From NCBI GenBank assembly GCA_031963415.1, contig JASSUI010000001.1, positions 868,001-932,000 on the forward strand: DNA of 64,000 bases, in the 5' to 3' direction. Below are positions 56,801-64,000 of this stretch, one piece after another. The stretch is from JASSUD01 sp031963415. GTDB taxonomy: Bacteria; Pseudomonadota; Gammaproteobacteria; Burkholderiales; Burkholderiaceae. The position numbers were made by a program, and so were the translations under genes. Position 1 is the stretch's first letter; every line of letters starts with the position of its first letter. The notes beneath the pieces were generated by a model that searched no databases, had not been told where the DNA came from, and worked only from the letters and a program-made list of their open reading frames with translations.

Positions 56801-58716
56801 TTAGGGATCGCCTCTGACCCATCGCGCAGTTTCTGCCTCGCAAAGAGTTGATCTAACGAAATTAATTTATTCTGATTAGTCGCCTCAAGCTGTTCACCGC
56901 TTGGCAAACGATTAAAAGCTGCTGCCTGCTTTTCCAGCTCCTCTCTATCTTTGTCACGTTGCGCCTGACTTTCGACAATCGCCAGATTGATATAACAGTC
57001 CTCCAGCGAGGCTGTTTCGCCTGACACTCGCTGGATTGATAAATCAGATCGTTCGTCATGCCGACGCAGCGCTTCGCGCAGCTCAATGGACGAGAAACGA
57101 GGGGGAAGTGGTCTCTGTAAAGCTTCCGCGTTCTGCATGCAGAGTGGAAATAGATGCTGCAATTGATCTAATAGTTGCACGGCAGCTTGCTGCCAGCCAG
57201 AATCGCAAAACTGCTGCGTTGTAGCGAAGAGCTTCTTATGCAGCTCTTTCTCTACGTCGCCAAAGATACGGTCTACGAGCTCGATCAGCTCAAGGCCACG
57301 TCCACCGAATGTGGATGTAGATGGTTCATTCTTTAACCAAGCTAAAAGATCGCTATACCCCTTCCAAAAATTATCCAAAAACGTCTGAGCTTCCTTGTTA
57401 CCAACCAATAGCCGCTCGATTAGCTTAAACAGTACCCCGTGCCGACCTTGATTGGGGTATATCTCTTGTCCTGCTTTAGCTTGACTTTCCAGACGAGGAA
57501 TATCCTCCATACGAACCGTGGTCGTGGGAATAAAAGGCACCAAGCATCGTTCATAGCTATTCGGTGTTAACGGCACTGGAATAATGCCGTGTTTCTCTCC
57601 TCGCTTTTTTGCGCGGATTTGCAAAAAAGCCATTTCTGTGAGCACATGATGGAAATCTTTTTCTTGGGAAAATACTTTGACGACTTCACGAATAGCTGAG
57701 GTGCTCTTCTGCTCGAGATCTTGCTCGTAAGCTTTTTGAAGAGCCTGATAGAAATCTCCATAGTGCGGCCATTCTGTCAGATATTTGCCTAATACCTCAG
57801 AGCAACACACCACCACCTTATCGACCAGTTCCACATCGCCGCTTAATTGATCTGGCAGCAAACAGAGCTGGCTGGTTAAGATATCTGACAGTTGGTCGTC
57901 CTGCTTCCAGGTTTTCTGCACATCAGAATAAGGTTGCCCTAGGGGAGTTTGATCCGAATACAGATTAAGCACTTGGATTTGTTTTAATTTGTCGATTAGG
58001 TAACGAGAGATGCCCGCCTCGGCCTGTCCCAGAGCAGAATTGTCGTGCGCATAGACGAGAAACAGACTAGGGATATCGGAGACTTTTAAGGATCCTAACG
58101 TCGAGAACATCTTCTCAAACAGATAATCCAACAGCTCACCTTTTGTTTGGATAGCGAGAACAACTGAGCGCGAGGGCAAAGTGCTTGAGGTAGGCTGACT
58201 AGTTTGGATCAAAGCCGATGCACTGCCTGGCGAAACAGCAGAAGCACTGAGAGCATGATTTGGTAGTGGGCTGGAATCTAGCGCACGGATTTTTTGTAAA
58301 AGATTAGATCTTTCTTCTGATAATCCACAAGCCACTAAAATGATTGACCAATCCTCATATATTTTAAGCAGCGCCGCTTTTTCCTGAGGATCAGCAGGAT
58401 CACGCTGCTGCCGTGCCTCAGCTCTTTGTACTGCAGCGTCATACAGTGTCTTCACTTTATCCGTGCTCTGCCCGGATGTATTTAGAAAATTGGCATATTT
58501 CAAGTACAGGCTAATGAGCTCGCCTTCTTTTGCTTGATTAAAAGCACTGTTCTGTATTTCAGCTTCAGCCAGATCGATGGCCGTGTCATACGCTTGTTGT
58601 GCTGCTCTATTGCCATTTTGCTGATATAGGGGTGCCTGCTGGAGATGACCTGAGGCAGTGACAAGCGAGAGCTGAGTGCCCCCGGCGCGTGGTTGATTTA
58701 ATACGGTGCGCCACAT
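53899..58716 (-). CDS. Giant NLR-like STAND protein: TPR - TIR/SEFIR-like - NACHT - HEAT (minus strand)
   Basis: 1605 aa, ATG at 58716 (MWRTVLNQPRAGG). Residues 27-948, covering TPR, TIR/SEFIR-like and NACHT (Walker A GRAGIGKTT, LFILDGLDE, VVITSRPAG), are identical to the gene at 28993. Beyond YLHTADA the two differ, first modestly, then with a different HEAT array of about a dozen units (for example TLSTDAIQALNQAVQDEHAD then IRGAATHALGKHK), several shortened. It ends with LYIQGDRLHFYTETGPG, the terminus the 28993 gene has lost. So the two share one signalling module with different sensors. The unusually sharp identity indicates gene conversion or recent duplication. Confidence 0.85.
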   Translation of the reverse strand: MWRTVLNQPRAGGTQLSLVTASGHLQQAPLYQQNGNRAAQQAYDTAIDLAEAEIQNSAFNQAKEGELISLYLKYANFLNTSGQSTDKVKTLYDAAVQRAEARQQRDPADPQEKAALLKIYEDWSIILVACGLSEERSNLLQKIRALDSSPLPNHALSASAVSPGSASALIQTSQPTSSTLPSRSVVLAIQTKGELLDYLFEKMFSTLGSLKVSDIPSLFLVYAHDNSALGQAEAGISRYLIDKLKQIQVLNLYSDQTPLGQPYSDVQKTWKQDDQLSDILTSQLCLLPDQLSGDVELVDKVVVCCSEVLGKYLTEWPHYGDFYQALQKAYEQDLEQKSTSAIREVVKVFSQEKDFHHVLTEMAFLQIRAKKRGEKHGIIPVPLTPNSYERCLVPFIPTTTVRMEDIPRLESQAKAGQEIYPNQGRHGVLFKLIERLLVGNKEAQTFLDNFWKGYSDLLAWLKNEPSTSTFGGRGLELIELVDRIFGDVEKELHKKLFATTQQFCDSGWQQAAVQLLDQLQHLFPLCMQNAEALQRPLPPRFSSIELREALRRHDERSDLSIQRVSGETASLEDCYINLAIVESQAQRDKDREELEKQAAAFNRLPSGEQLEATNQNKLISLDQLFARQKLRDGSEAIPKRILIQGRAGIGKTTLCKKLVYEYHHNKLWQDQFDCVLWVPLRQLKTHLPTRFEDLFCKYYFIAHEEDRAKALAKTFYAHRDKTLFILDGLDEVIGELDDRSPLKKFLEELLNQKHVVITSRPAGVDTRVLGELDLELETIGFSPENVHTYIEKFAPESNQAAIQEFINRTPVVQSLVNIPIQLDALCYSWDRLPKHQAVTMSMLYEAMVDKLWRKDSIRLEKKEEGQLLGTDVIDSLSEAELEELMTAEVHYLGYLAFKGLEAGQIEFSRQDLGDRRQELNKSAQAGKIFPISFTTNLKKTSYLHTADAELPEAERRYHFLHLTFQEFFAAKFLVRHLQTYTDVERSSVPVYRVQMGLDVMPKQHEVEAFIATHKYNPRYEIVWWMVAGLLKDAALEQFFALLEQAPRDLIGGRHQQVMMGCLNEARTRLDKATVDKLEAELMQWLRFEIENSQGYYVGSALGCQQIFPERLLVEALNQIESEKKFNLQILQHHLTLSETASLELIKALQDEEKAILRILGDRPALSEAAVLKLIEALRDEDTRSEADLALGNQKTFSEAAIQALIRVIQQAPQDKNSNGWGARSAAYVLNRQKTLSKEAIQTLIQAVQHRHAYIRNAAATALGGHMTLSETVLQPLIRAVQDKNRYHHVRQEAARILGRQKTLSTDAIQALNQAVQDEHADIRGAATHALGKHKTLSETTLQPVQDKDRFDREEAARSVFFLKQKKLSERAAQSLQAKSSGVGAAADYALGNQKTLSMEAIQVLQDKNRDHDVRQEAVHVLGRQKTLSTDAIQALIEALHDKDYVSYLAARALESQKTGHETLPDTVLQPLIQDLGDNCDYIRKAAAILLGRQKTPLSMEAIKALIKAVQDKGRGSRYAAATALSLQIRRVYAMLPELEADQIQMLYRILFRHSAAHIAPLYIQGDRLHFYTETGPGETEPVEIEKINKVVASFKAVQSEAGIQE
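55873..58638 (-). repeat. Arm 2 of the 2,766-bp inverted repeat (partner 29074-31839)
   Basis: Same length and content as arm 1, opposite orientation. 24 kb separates the arms. Left boundary: TGCATCAGC at 55873; right boundary: GTGCCTG at 58632-58638. Confidence 0.88.
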
Positions 58717-58831
58717 TTATTTCTTCTCCCCCGCCTTAGGCAAATTTTTTTTGTTTCAATAATCTCTCCTCGGTGCATTTTTTGCAAACACAGCTGATAA
58801 AAAAGTGCGTGCAGCACACGCAAGCTTAAGC
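58717..58831 (-). promoter_or_regulatory. Conserved NLR leader (minus strand)
   Basis: Close copy of 37959-38065, with the same CTGCACGC, CAGCTGTGTTTGCAAAAAA and TTTGCCTAAG blocks and a GGGGGAGAAG Shine-Dalgarno. Only a few substitutions and short insertions separate the two. Confidence 0.6.
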
Positions 58832-59962
58832 AAATAGGTAACAAAACGCTAAAGAAGTGAAAGGTATCAGTCCTATTGGATCTCAAACGTAGAGTCGAAG
58901 GTCTATTTCAGTCGGCTCTCAAGAAACAAATTTCAAGTCATTGATTTATAAGGATTATTTTTTGTTTCTTCCAAACGCCTGACGCCCGCTAGGGCGACTA
59001 CTATGCTTCTAAAAAATTTCCTCAAAAAGCAAAAAATAATCTGGAGGGTATGCCCTCATTTAGACAGTCCTCACCCCCCCAGATTTTCGCCGATCGCAGC
59101 CTGTACAACATGCCAGACAACAAAAGCGTCGTTGATAAGCTGTACGAAGGATTGGCAGCGCCAATGAGCCACGTATTGCAGCGATGGAGAGAGGCGCTGG
59201 TAAAAGGGCAAGGCTCATTTTGAACTGATGTCAAGTAGCCAGGGCATAGCCATATGTCTCGCCTACCTGAGGTCGATCCCCTCAACATCGCGAGCATGCT
59301 TCAATGCGTTGTATTTCATTTGCACCCCCTCATCAATACAGGGCATGGCCTGACAGGTAGAGAGGTTGGTTTTGAAGTACTAAACGGACCTGAGGCATCA
59401 ATGATCGGGATGACGTTGAAAGGGAAACGGGTAGTGGGTTTCTTCGCAGTAATCTGTTGCGTTTGAATTGGAGCGGGTTTCGGCGCACACTGACGCCGAT
59501 ATCACTTTGCGCTTGTGGGCGGCAGGGTGGGGATCAGGACCACCTGTGCCCGGGCCACATGACGCTTGGCCATCATGGGCATCAGCCAACCTGAGAAGGT
59601 GATTGGCCATCTCTACAGAGAATGAGATTCCCCAACCTTTCATCGGCACAGCGGACTCACGGGCGCATTGCGCAACGATAGCTTGAAAATAATCGGCGAT
59701 GAACCCCCTTTGATTTCGATCCCTTAAAAATCAGTGTTTTAAGGCTTAGGTCCGGTTGAAGGGGCTTTCGTCATCATCGATAAAGAACGGAGCAAGGATT
59801 CGCCACAGAAAGCAAATCGTTAAAGTCAAAGAGAGCCATTTTGATAATGCCGCCTCAAAATTTGAGCAGCCGTTATCAAGTGCCTAATCGAATGAATATC
59901 TTGATGGGCTTGATGCGCAAACAGCAGACAAAAGCCCGCGAAGAAATGAGAAGGGGGTAGAG
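58832..59962. other. 1.1-kb spacer with unidentified gene relics
   Basis: Short + strand frames read FADRSLYNMPDNKSVVDKLY (ending at 59223) and MSRLPEVDPLNIASMLQCVV (59254-59466). A minus-strand frame around 59530-59700 reads AVPMKGWGISFSVEMANHLL. None is recognised, and they look like remains of one or more decayed genes. The last 20 bp before the next gene carry a GGGGG ribosome site. Confidence 0.35.
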
Positions 59963-62900
59963 ATGGACCAAACAGGACAGTTATCAAGTCGCTCCACCAG
60001 CGCCTCAATACCGGCCTCTTTTAGAGAGGCATGGAGTTATCAAGCGCAAGAAAAAGTGGAGGATAAAGGGAAGGCAAGCTATGCGGCAGCGTCTTCTGTA
60101 GTACCCCACCAGACCCATTTGTCTGCGTCGGGTCCCCGGTTTTCCTTAGGACCACGTCCGCTTCCCTCCGTCCCTTACGTTCCTAGTGCGCAGTCAGACC
60201 GCTTACTCAAACTGATCAACGATAAGCCCGGCACTTTGATCGAAATCGTCAGCCCGCCAGGAGTGGGTAAGACCACACTGCTTCAATATTTAATTGATCC
60301 ACGCGATGATCGCTTCGCGTCCTATGCTCTGCTTGGTCGGATTGACTGTAGTACGGTGAGCCGTGCCCATGCAGATATTCAAGCCATAAATCAGGCGCTT
60401 GGCCATGGCAGCCTAAAACCGCAGGCGGCCCTGCGTCAGGTGGCGAACGATATACAGAAAAATCCCCGTTCACTCTTGGTATTGGATGGGGTGAGGTCAA
60501 GCAATGTCGATCTTGTCTTAGCGTGGCTAAAACCTTCCTTTGGATCCGCTCAACTTATCTATACGACGACCCAAAGCTTGGCAGATAGGATGAGTGAACA
60601 CTTAGAACGCCCTGTTGAATCACTTTCTCTGGGCCTTTTTACGCCTGATGAAGCGAAGCAATTGGTTCAGCAGTGTTTACGCAGAGAGCCCAAAGAGTCA
60701 CTTGAAGCGTGTGATTTTGCTCAAGTCATTAAGATGACGGGAGGATTTCCAGAAGTTATTCAGGCACTGTGCCAACACTATCAATCGAAGCGGGTGATGT
60801 TTAAGCACTTTGCCGAATTTCTGGCGCAACCGGAGAGCTACCAGAATACGTGTGATACCTCATTGCAGAAGATCGTACAAGCCAGTCTCGAGTCACTCGA
60901 AACGGAAGCAGAGGAGAGTCCCATTGCGGCTCGAGCATTGAATCTCATTAAGCAGGCAGCCTGGCTCGGAGATCAACCCATTCCGTATAAGAAGCTTTTT
61001 ATAGAAGAGCCGCAGGGGGATGAACGTGCCATTCAAATGTTGTACGACAAAGAGCTCGTGATTCTGAACATCGATCTGGAAAACGGAACTTTGAAGCTTA
61101 ATTCGATCTTTCAGCGCGTTGTGCAAAAACGGTATGAGTCAGAACAACATGACTTACTAAAAAAGAACATCCAGAGCCTCTCTGGAGTCTTCAGTTATTT
61201 GACAAATAACGAAGGCGTAAACGGTCGTCAGTGTGAGCCTAAAGACTTAATCCCCTATACGGATTTAGTGCATACGCTCCTTTTAGACACCTGCAAGAAG
61301 GAATCCTTCGCTGACGAGGTGGCCTTACTCAACCAAGTGTTAGCGTTGGGTAGCAGCCTGGCCAGAATCTATTACCTGTATCACGGCGAATTGTGGCTAG
61401 CCTATGATTGCCTACAAAGCACAAAGCACTTTGTTATGCAGGGGCTATCTGAGGAGCGCATCGCGCAGTTTGCGCAGAAGCCAGAGGAATTGACTGCCCA
61501 GCCCATTGAGCCTCAAGAGGCAGCTTTACTCAGACTGTATGCCCAAGAATATTTGTATCAAGCGGCTACCATTGGTTCTCAACTCGTTGAGCGTGGACAA
61601 GTACCAGTGGAAGTGATGCAAAATTTTGAGAAGAGTTACGCGATTCAAGTGAATTTAGGCGAAGCAGCGGATCCTGAATCGATTGCTTATACACTGCGTA
61701 ACTACACGCGAGCTTTGCGCAAGCAAGGTTATTTACTCAATACGCTCGAAGAGTATAAAAAATTAAGACAATTGCTAGACCAATATCCCAAGGTGTTCGA
61801 TGAACGCGTACGCGCGGAGCTTTTGGTCGATGAGGGGATCGTCCAGAAGGAAGCAGAGGATAGGAGACCTCAAGATGAGCGGGACTACCAAGCTGCGATA
61901 GATACGCTGTCTAAAACACACAATATTTACCTGAAACACGAGACATCCAATAAGCATCAGGTGCTGGGGATGCTATCCATTTACCTCGGTGAAGCCTATC
62001 TGGCTGTAGGTAAATTTGAGCAAGGTATCACGCATACCTGCCAGATTCTGCATTACGACGGCAAGAGTAAAGGAAGACAGGCGCGCGCTTACTTTAACTT
62101 AGCGCGAGCGTTTGACGAGTCGGGGTATGGAGCATTGGCTAAGCTTTTCATTGATCAGGCTGCGCCCCTCCAACTCAAAGCCTATCATTCCACCACGGAA
62201 GCCTTACACCTGAACATAGAGAAAAAACTGCTGCAACGCCATCAGCAAGCTACGTCGGCCCAAACCAATACTCGAACAGCCCACTGGAAAACACTAGAAG
62301 AGCTGACAAGGTATTGTGAAACGGAATTGGTAGCCGGCAGTGCGCCGTCAAACATTTTATCCCGTGCACAGATTCAAGCTTTTGAAGACAAAGCCTACCA
62401 CTGGTTGCGGCAGCATTATTCAAAAGCAGACCTCGAAGCCAAGCAAGCCAAGCTTGCTGAAGAGGAGACCGAGCTTGACGCATACGAAAAAGCCGAAGCG
62501 GAAAAACTTGAGGTGCAGCGTAAGCAAGATGAACTTTGGTATCGTGAGTTGGCACAACGAATTAAATTGGACTTATCAGAAAACCCACGTGCATACCTTT
62601 TTGCCGAACAATTCAAAGAAAGGCTAAGGAATGAAATTGTTCAGCAGCTGCGCCATGCATATGGCGAAGCGATGCCGATGAGTAAAGCCGATTTGGCAAC
62701 GGGATTAATTCTGGCATTTTCAGGGTTATTTCCTCAAATCCAAGTAAATGCCACAGCAGAAGTCACAGCCACGATAGATCTAGCAACTATTGTGCAGGGG
62801 GTAACGAAAACGCTCAGTGAACGGCAACGCAGTCAGCAAGAAGCAGGCGCCCAGCGCGTGGCAGGTGCTTTTGAAGAGCATAAGCAAAAGGCAAAAAGTC

Positions 62901-63409
62901 TGCAAGTGGTTGAGCGTATCGAAGAGCAGATCGAGGAGATGGCCAACTATGCAGCGCGTTGCTGGCAGCCTGTTCTCTCAGCACAAGACTGGTCTCCTAC
63001 GGATATTCAGACGCTGGCCGAGTATGGCGCGTGCCGTCTGATGGAGTACCTAAAAACAGGAAAAGTTGATAAATTGTCTTATCAAGAACAGGTGGTATTT
63101 GCGCTGATGACAGGGGAAACCAATAAACGCCTAACTCAACCTAAAATGACAGAGTCGGGGCGCTCAAAGGGTAAATGGAGTGTCCAGGACTTTTTCACGA
63201 AGCCGGGTATCAAGGTAGAGAAAAAGAAAGAGGAGCGACAACTGTATCTGCTGCGCGGGAAGGCATACCCCAGTATTTACGGCTATCGCTTTGGCTCGCC
63301 AATTGAGGTACGTGATCTCCTCCGATACACCGGGCCATTTACAGATGAAGCTAAAGCACAACAAGAAGCAAAAAGTGCGCGAGAGCGGGGTCGTTGTACG
63401 GTGATGTAA
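59963..63409 (+). CDS. NB-ARC - TPR protein with C-terminal CaaX box (CTVM)
   Basis: 1148 aa; ATG 59963 follows GGGGGTAG. Paralogue of the 43724 gene along its whole length: Ser-rich N-terminus, Walker A SPPGVGKTT near 96, Walker B SLLVLDG near 170, YTTTQS near 199, winged helix, TPR-like region (about 460-770, with LYAQEYLYQAATIGSQL), coiled coil (AKQAKLAEEETELDAYEKAE, about 830-850) and terminal YGYRFGSPIEVR. It ends R-C-T-V-M. The five residues before the box differ between paralogues while CTVM is identical, which argues for selection on the motif. A family-1 NLR starts 50 bp downstream, so the two are probably one operon. Confidence 0.85.
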   Translation: MDQTGQLSSRSTSASIPASFREAWSYQAQEKVEDKGKASYAAASSVVPHQTHLSASGPRFSLGPRPLPSVPYVPSAQSDRLLKLINDKPGTLIEIVSPPGVGKTTLLQYLIDPRDDRFASYALLGRIDCSTVSRAHADIQAINQALGHGSLKPQAALRQVANDIQKNPRSLLVLDGVRSSNVDLVLAWLKPSFGSAQLIYTTTQSLADRMSEHLERPVESLSLGLFTPDEAKQLVQQCLRREPKESLEACDFAQVIKMTGGFPEVIQALCQHYQSKRVMFKHFAEFLAQPESYQNTCDTSLQKIVQASLESLETEAEESPIAARALNLIKQAAWLGDQPIPYKKLFIEEPQGDERAIQMLYDKELVILNIDLENGTLKLNSIFQRVVQKRYESEQHDLLKKNIQSLSGVFSYLTNNEGVNGRQCEPKDLIPYTDLVHTLLLDTCKKESFADEVALLNQVLALGSSLARIYYLYHGELWLAYDCLQSTKHFVMQGLSEERIAQFAQKPEELTAQPIEPQEAALLRLYAQEYLYQAATIGSQLVERGQVPVEVMQNFEKSYAIQVNLGEAADPESIAYTLRNYTRALRKQGYLLNTLEEYKKLRQLLDQYPKVFDERVRAELLVDEGIVQKEAEDRRPQDERDYQAAIDTLSKTHNIYLKHETSNKHQVLGMLSIYLGEAYLAVGKFEQGITHTCQILHYDGKSKGRQARAYFNLARAFDESGYGALAKLFIDQAAPLQLKAYHSTTEALHLNIEKKLLQRHQQATSAQTNTRTAHWKTLEELTRYCETELVAGSAPSNILSRAQIQAFEDKAYHWLRQHYSKADLEAKQAKLAEEETELDAYEKAEAEKLEVQRKQDELWYRELAQRIKLDLSENPRAYLFAEQFKERLRNEIVQQLRHAYGEAMPMSKADLATGLILAFSGLFPQIQVNATAEVTATIDLATIVQGVTKTLSERQRSQQEAGAQRVAGAFEEHKQKAKSLQVVERIEEQIEEMANYAARCWQPVLSAQDWSPTDIQTLAEYGACRLMEYLKTGKVDKLSYQEQVVFALMTGETNKRLTQPKMTESGRSKGKWSVQDFFTKPGIKVEKKKEERQLYLLRGKAYPSIYGYRFGSPIEVRDLLRYTGPFTDEAKAQQEAKSARERGRCTVM

Positions 63410-63459
63410 ATCTATGGGTTGTTGAGATATAAAAGATTTGCTTAAAACAGAGAAAAAAC

Positions 63460-64000
63460 GTGGGTAATATATTAAATCGACTCTGCGTTGGAACCAGTCA
63501 GCTCTCGCCCGTTCATACTGCCTCAGATCATCTCCAGCAGGCACGTCTACATCAGCAAAATGGCAATAGAGATGTTGCACGACAAGCATATGACACGGCC
63601 ATCCATTTAGCTGAAGCTGAGATGCGGCACGACGCTTTTAATCAAGCTAAAGAAGACGCGCTCCTTAACCTGTATCTGGAATACGCTATTTTTTTAAATA
63701 AATATGAGCAGAATACAGATAAGGTCAGAGCACTGTATAGCGCTGCAGTGCAAAAAGCTGAAGCGAAACAGGAACGTTATCCTGACGATCCTCAAGAAAA
63801 AGCAGCGCTGCTTAAAATATATAGGGATTGGTCGAATATTTTAGTGGCTTGTGGATTACAGAAAGAAGCATCGAATCTTTCACAAAGAATCCATGCGCTG
63901 AATCTGACGGCCGTGCCGGCCTCCACCCCTTGGCAGCAGCTGCCGATTGCAACACCTACCCTACCTACTCGGGAAAAAAGCGCATTAATAGATCGTCTAT
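63460..64000 (+). CDS. NLR-like family-1 gene, start only (runs off the window)
   Basis: An open frame from GTG 63460 to the window end (180 codons). VGNILNRLCVGTSQLSPVHT, then LQQARLHQQNGNRDVARQAY and TAIHLAEAEMRHDAFNQAK match the TPR start of the 28993, 38066 and 53899 genes. The last codons (EKSALIDRL) reach the beginning of the TIR/SEFIR-like region. The leader ATGGGTTGTTGAGATATAAA with TTTGC and an AGAGA site is shared with the 28993 gene. Its sensor type cannot be known from here. Confidence 0.8.
   Translation, partial: MGNILNRLCVGTSQLSPVHTASDHLQQARLHQQNGNRDVARQAYDTAIHLAEAEMRHDAFNQAKEDALLNLYLEYAIFLNKYEQNTDKVRALYSAAVQKAEAKQERYPDDPQEKAALLKIYRDWSNILVACGLQKEASNLSQRIHALNLTAVPASTPWQQLPIATPTLPTREKSALIDRL

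Overview
The window looks like part of a chromosome from a Burkholderiaceae-related bacterium that lives inside a host, most like the endofungal Mycoavidus/Glomeribacter group. That placement is inference. It rests on the Burkholderiales-type gene order ssb - MFS transporter - uvrA, intermediate GC outside the copA-cueR pair, heavy insertion-sequence load with many gene fragments, and a very large set of eukaryote-like NLR (STAND) genes.

Positions 1-13 kb are ordinary chromosome: a copper P-type ATPase (5' end outside the window) with its CueR-type regulator, ssb and an MFS transporter on the minus strand, uvrA, an AI-2E-type permease, a SAM methyltransferase, a uracil-DNA-glycosylase family protein, a DUF488 protein, an Hsp20 chaperone and a threonine/serine dehydratase. 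A decayed AAA_13 fragment follows. The first giant NLR gene starts at 13.5 kb: TPR - TIR/SEFIR-like - NACHT - pentapeptide - 14 WD40 blades.

Positions 18.8-27.6 kb hold a remnant of an integrative conjugative element or integrated plasmid. It begins beside a tRNA-Ala(CGC)-like sequence whose 5' acceptor strand no longer pairs, and carries an HTH replication-type protein, an orphan gene, a hicA-hicB toxin-antitoxin pair, a MobH/TraI_2 relaxase, a TraD coupling protein and a TIGR03747-like membrane protein. It ends at a 22-bp perfect palindrome, an NLR fragment and an IS6-family element.

Positions 27.8-64 kb are an NLR island built from two gene families. Family 1 is TPR - TIR/SEFIR-like - NACHT - repeat sensor, with HEAT repeats (28993-34527 and 53899-58716 on the minus strand) or WD40 repeats (38066-43240), plus a gene running off the window end. 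Family 2 is NB-ARC - TPR - coiled coil, ending in a perfect CaaX box, CTVM (43724-47206 and 59963-63409). Each family-2 gene, including a fragment at 37.1-37.8 kb, lies directly upstream of a family-1 gene or fragment, which suggests a two-gene cassette. The two HEAT genes share about 2,766 bp of apparently identical sequence in inverted orientation, so recombination could exchange their sensor ends and invert the 24 kb between them. Between the NLRs lie two IS6 copies, IS110 relics, an IS3-family element inserted in a mazF-like gene, a truncated group II intron, an IS21 fragment and an IS5 fragment.

The most interesting signals are the CaaX termini (implying modification in a eukaryotic cytoplasm), the two-gene cassette, and the homogenised repeat arrays that vary at the same few positions per repeat, as in fungal HET/NLR proteins.
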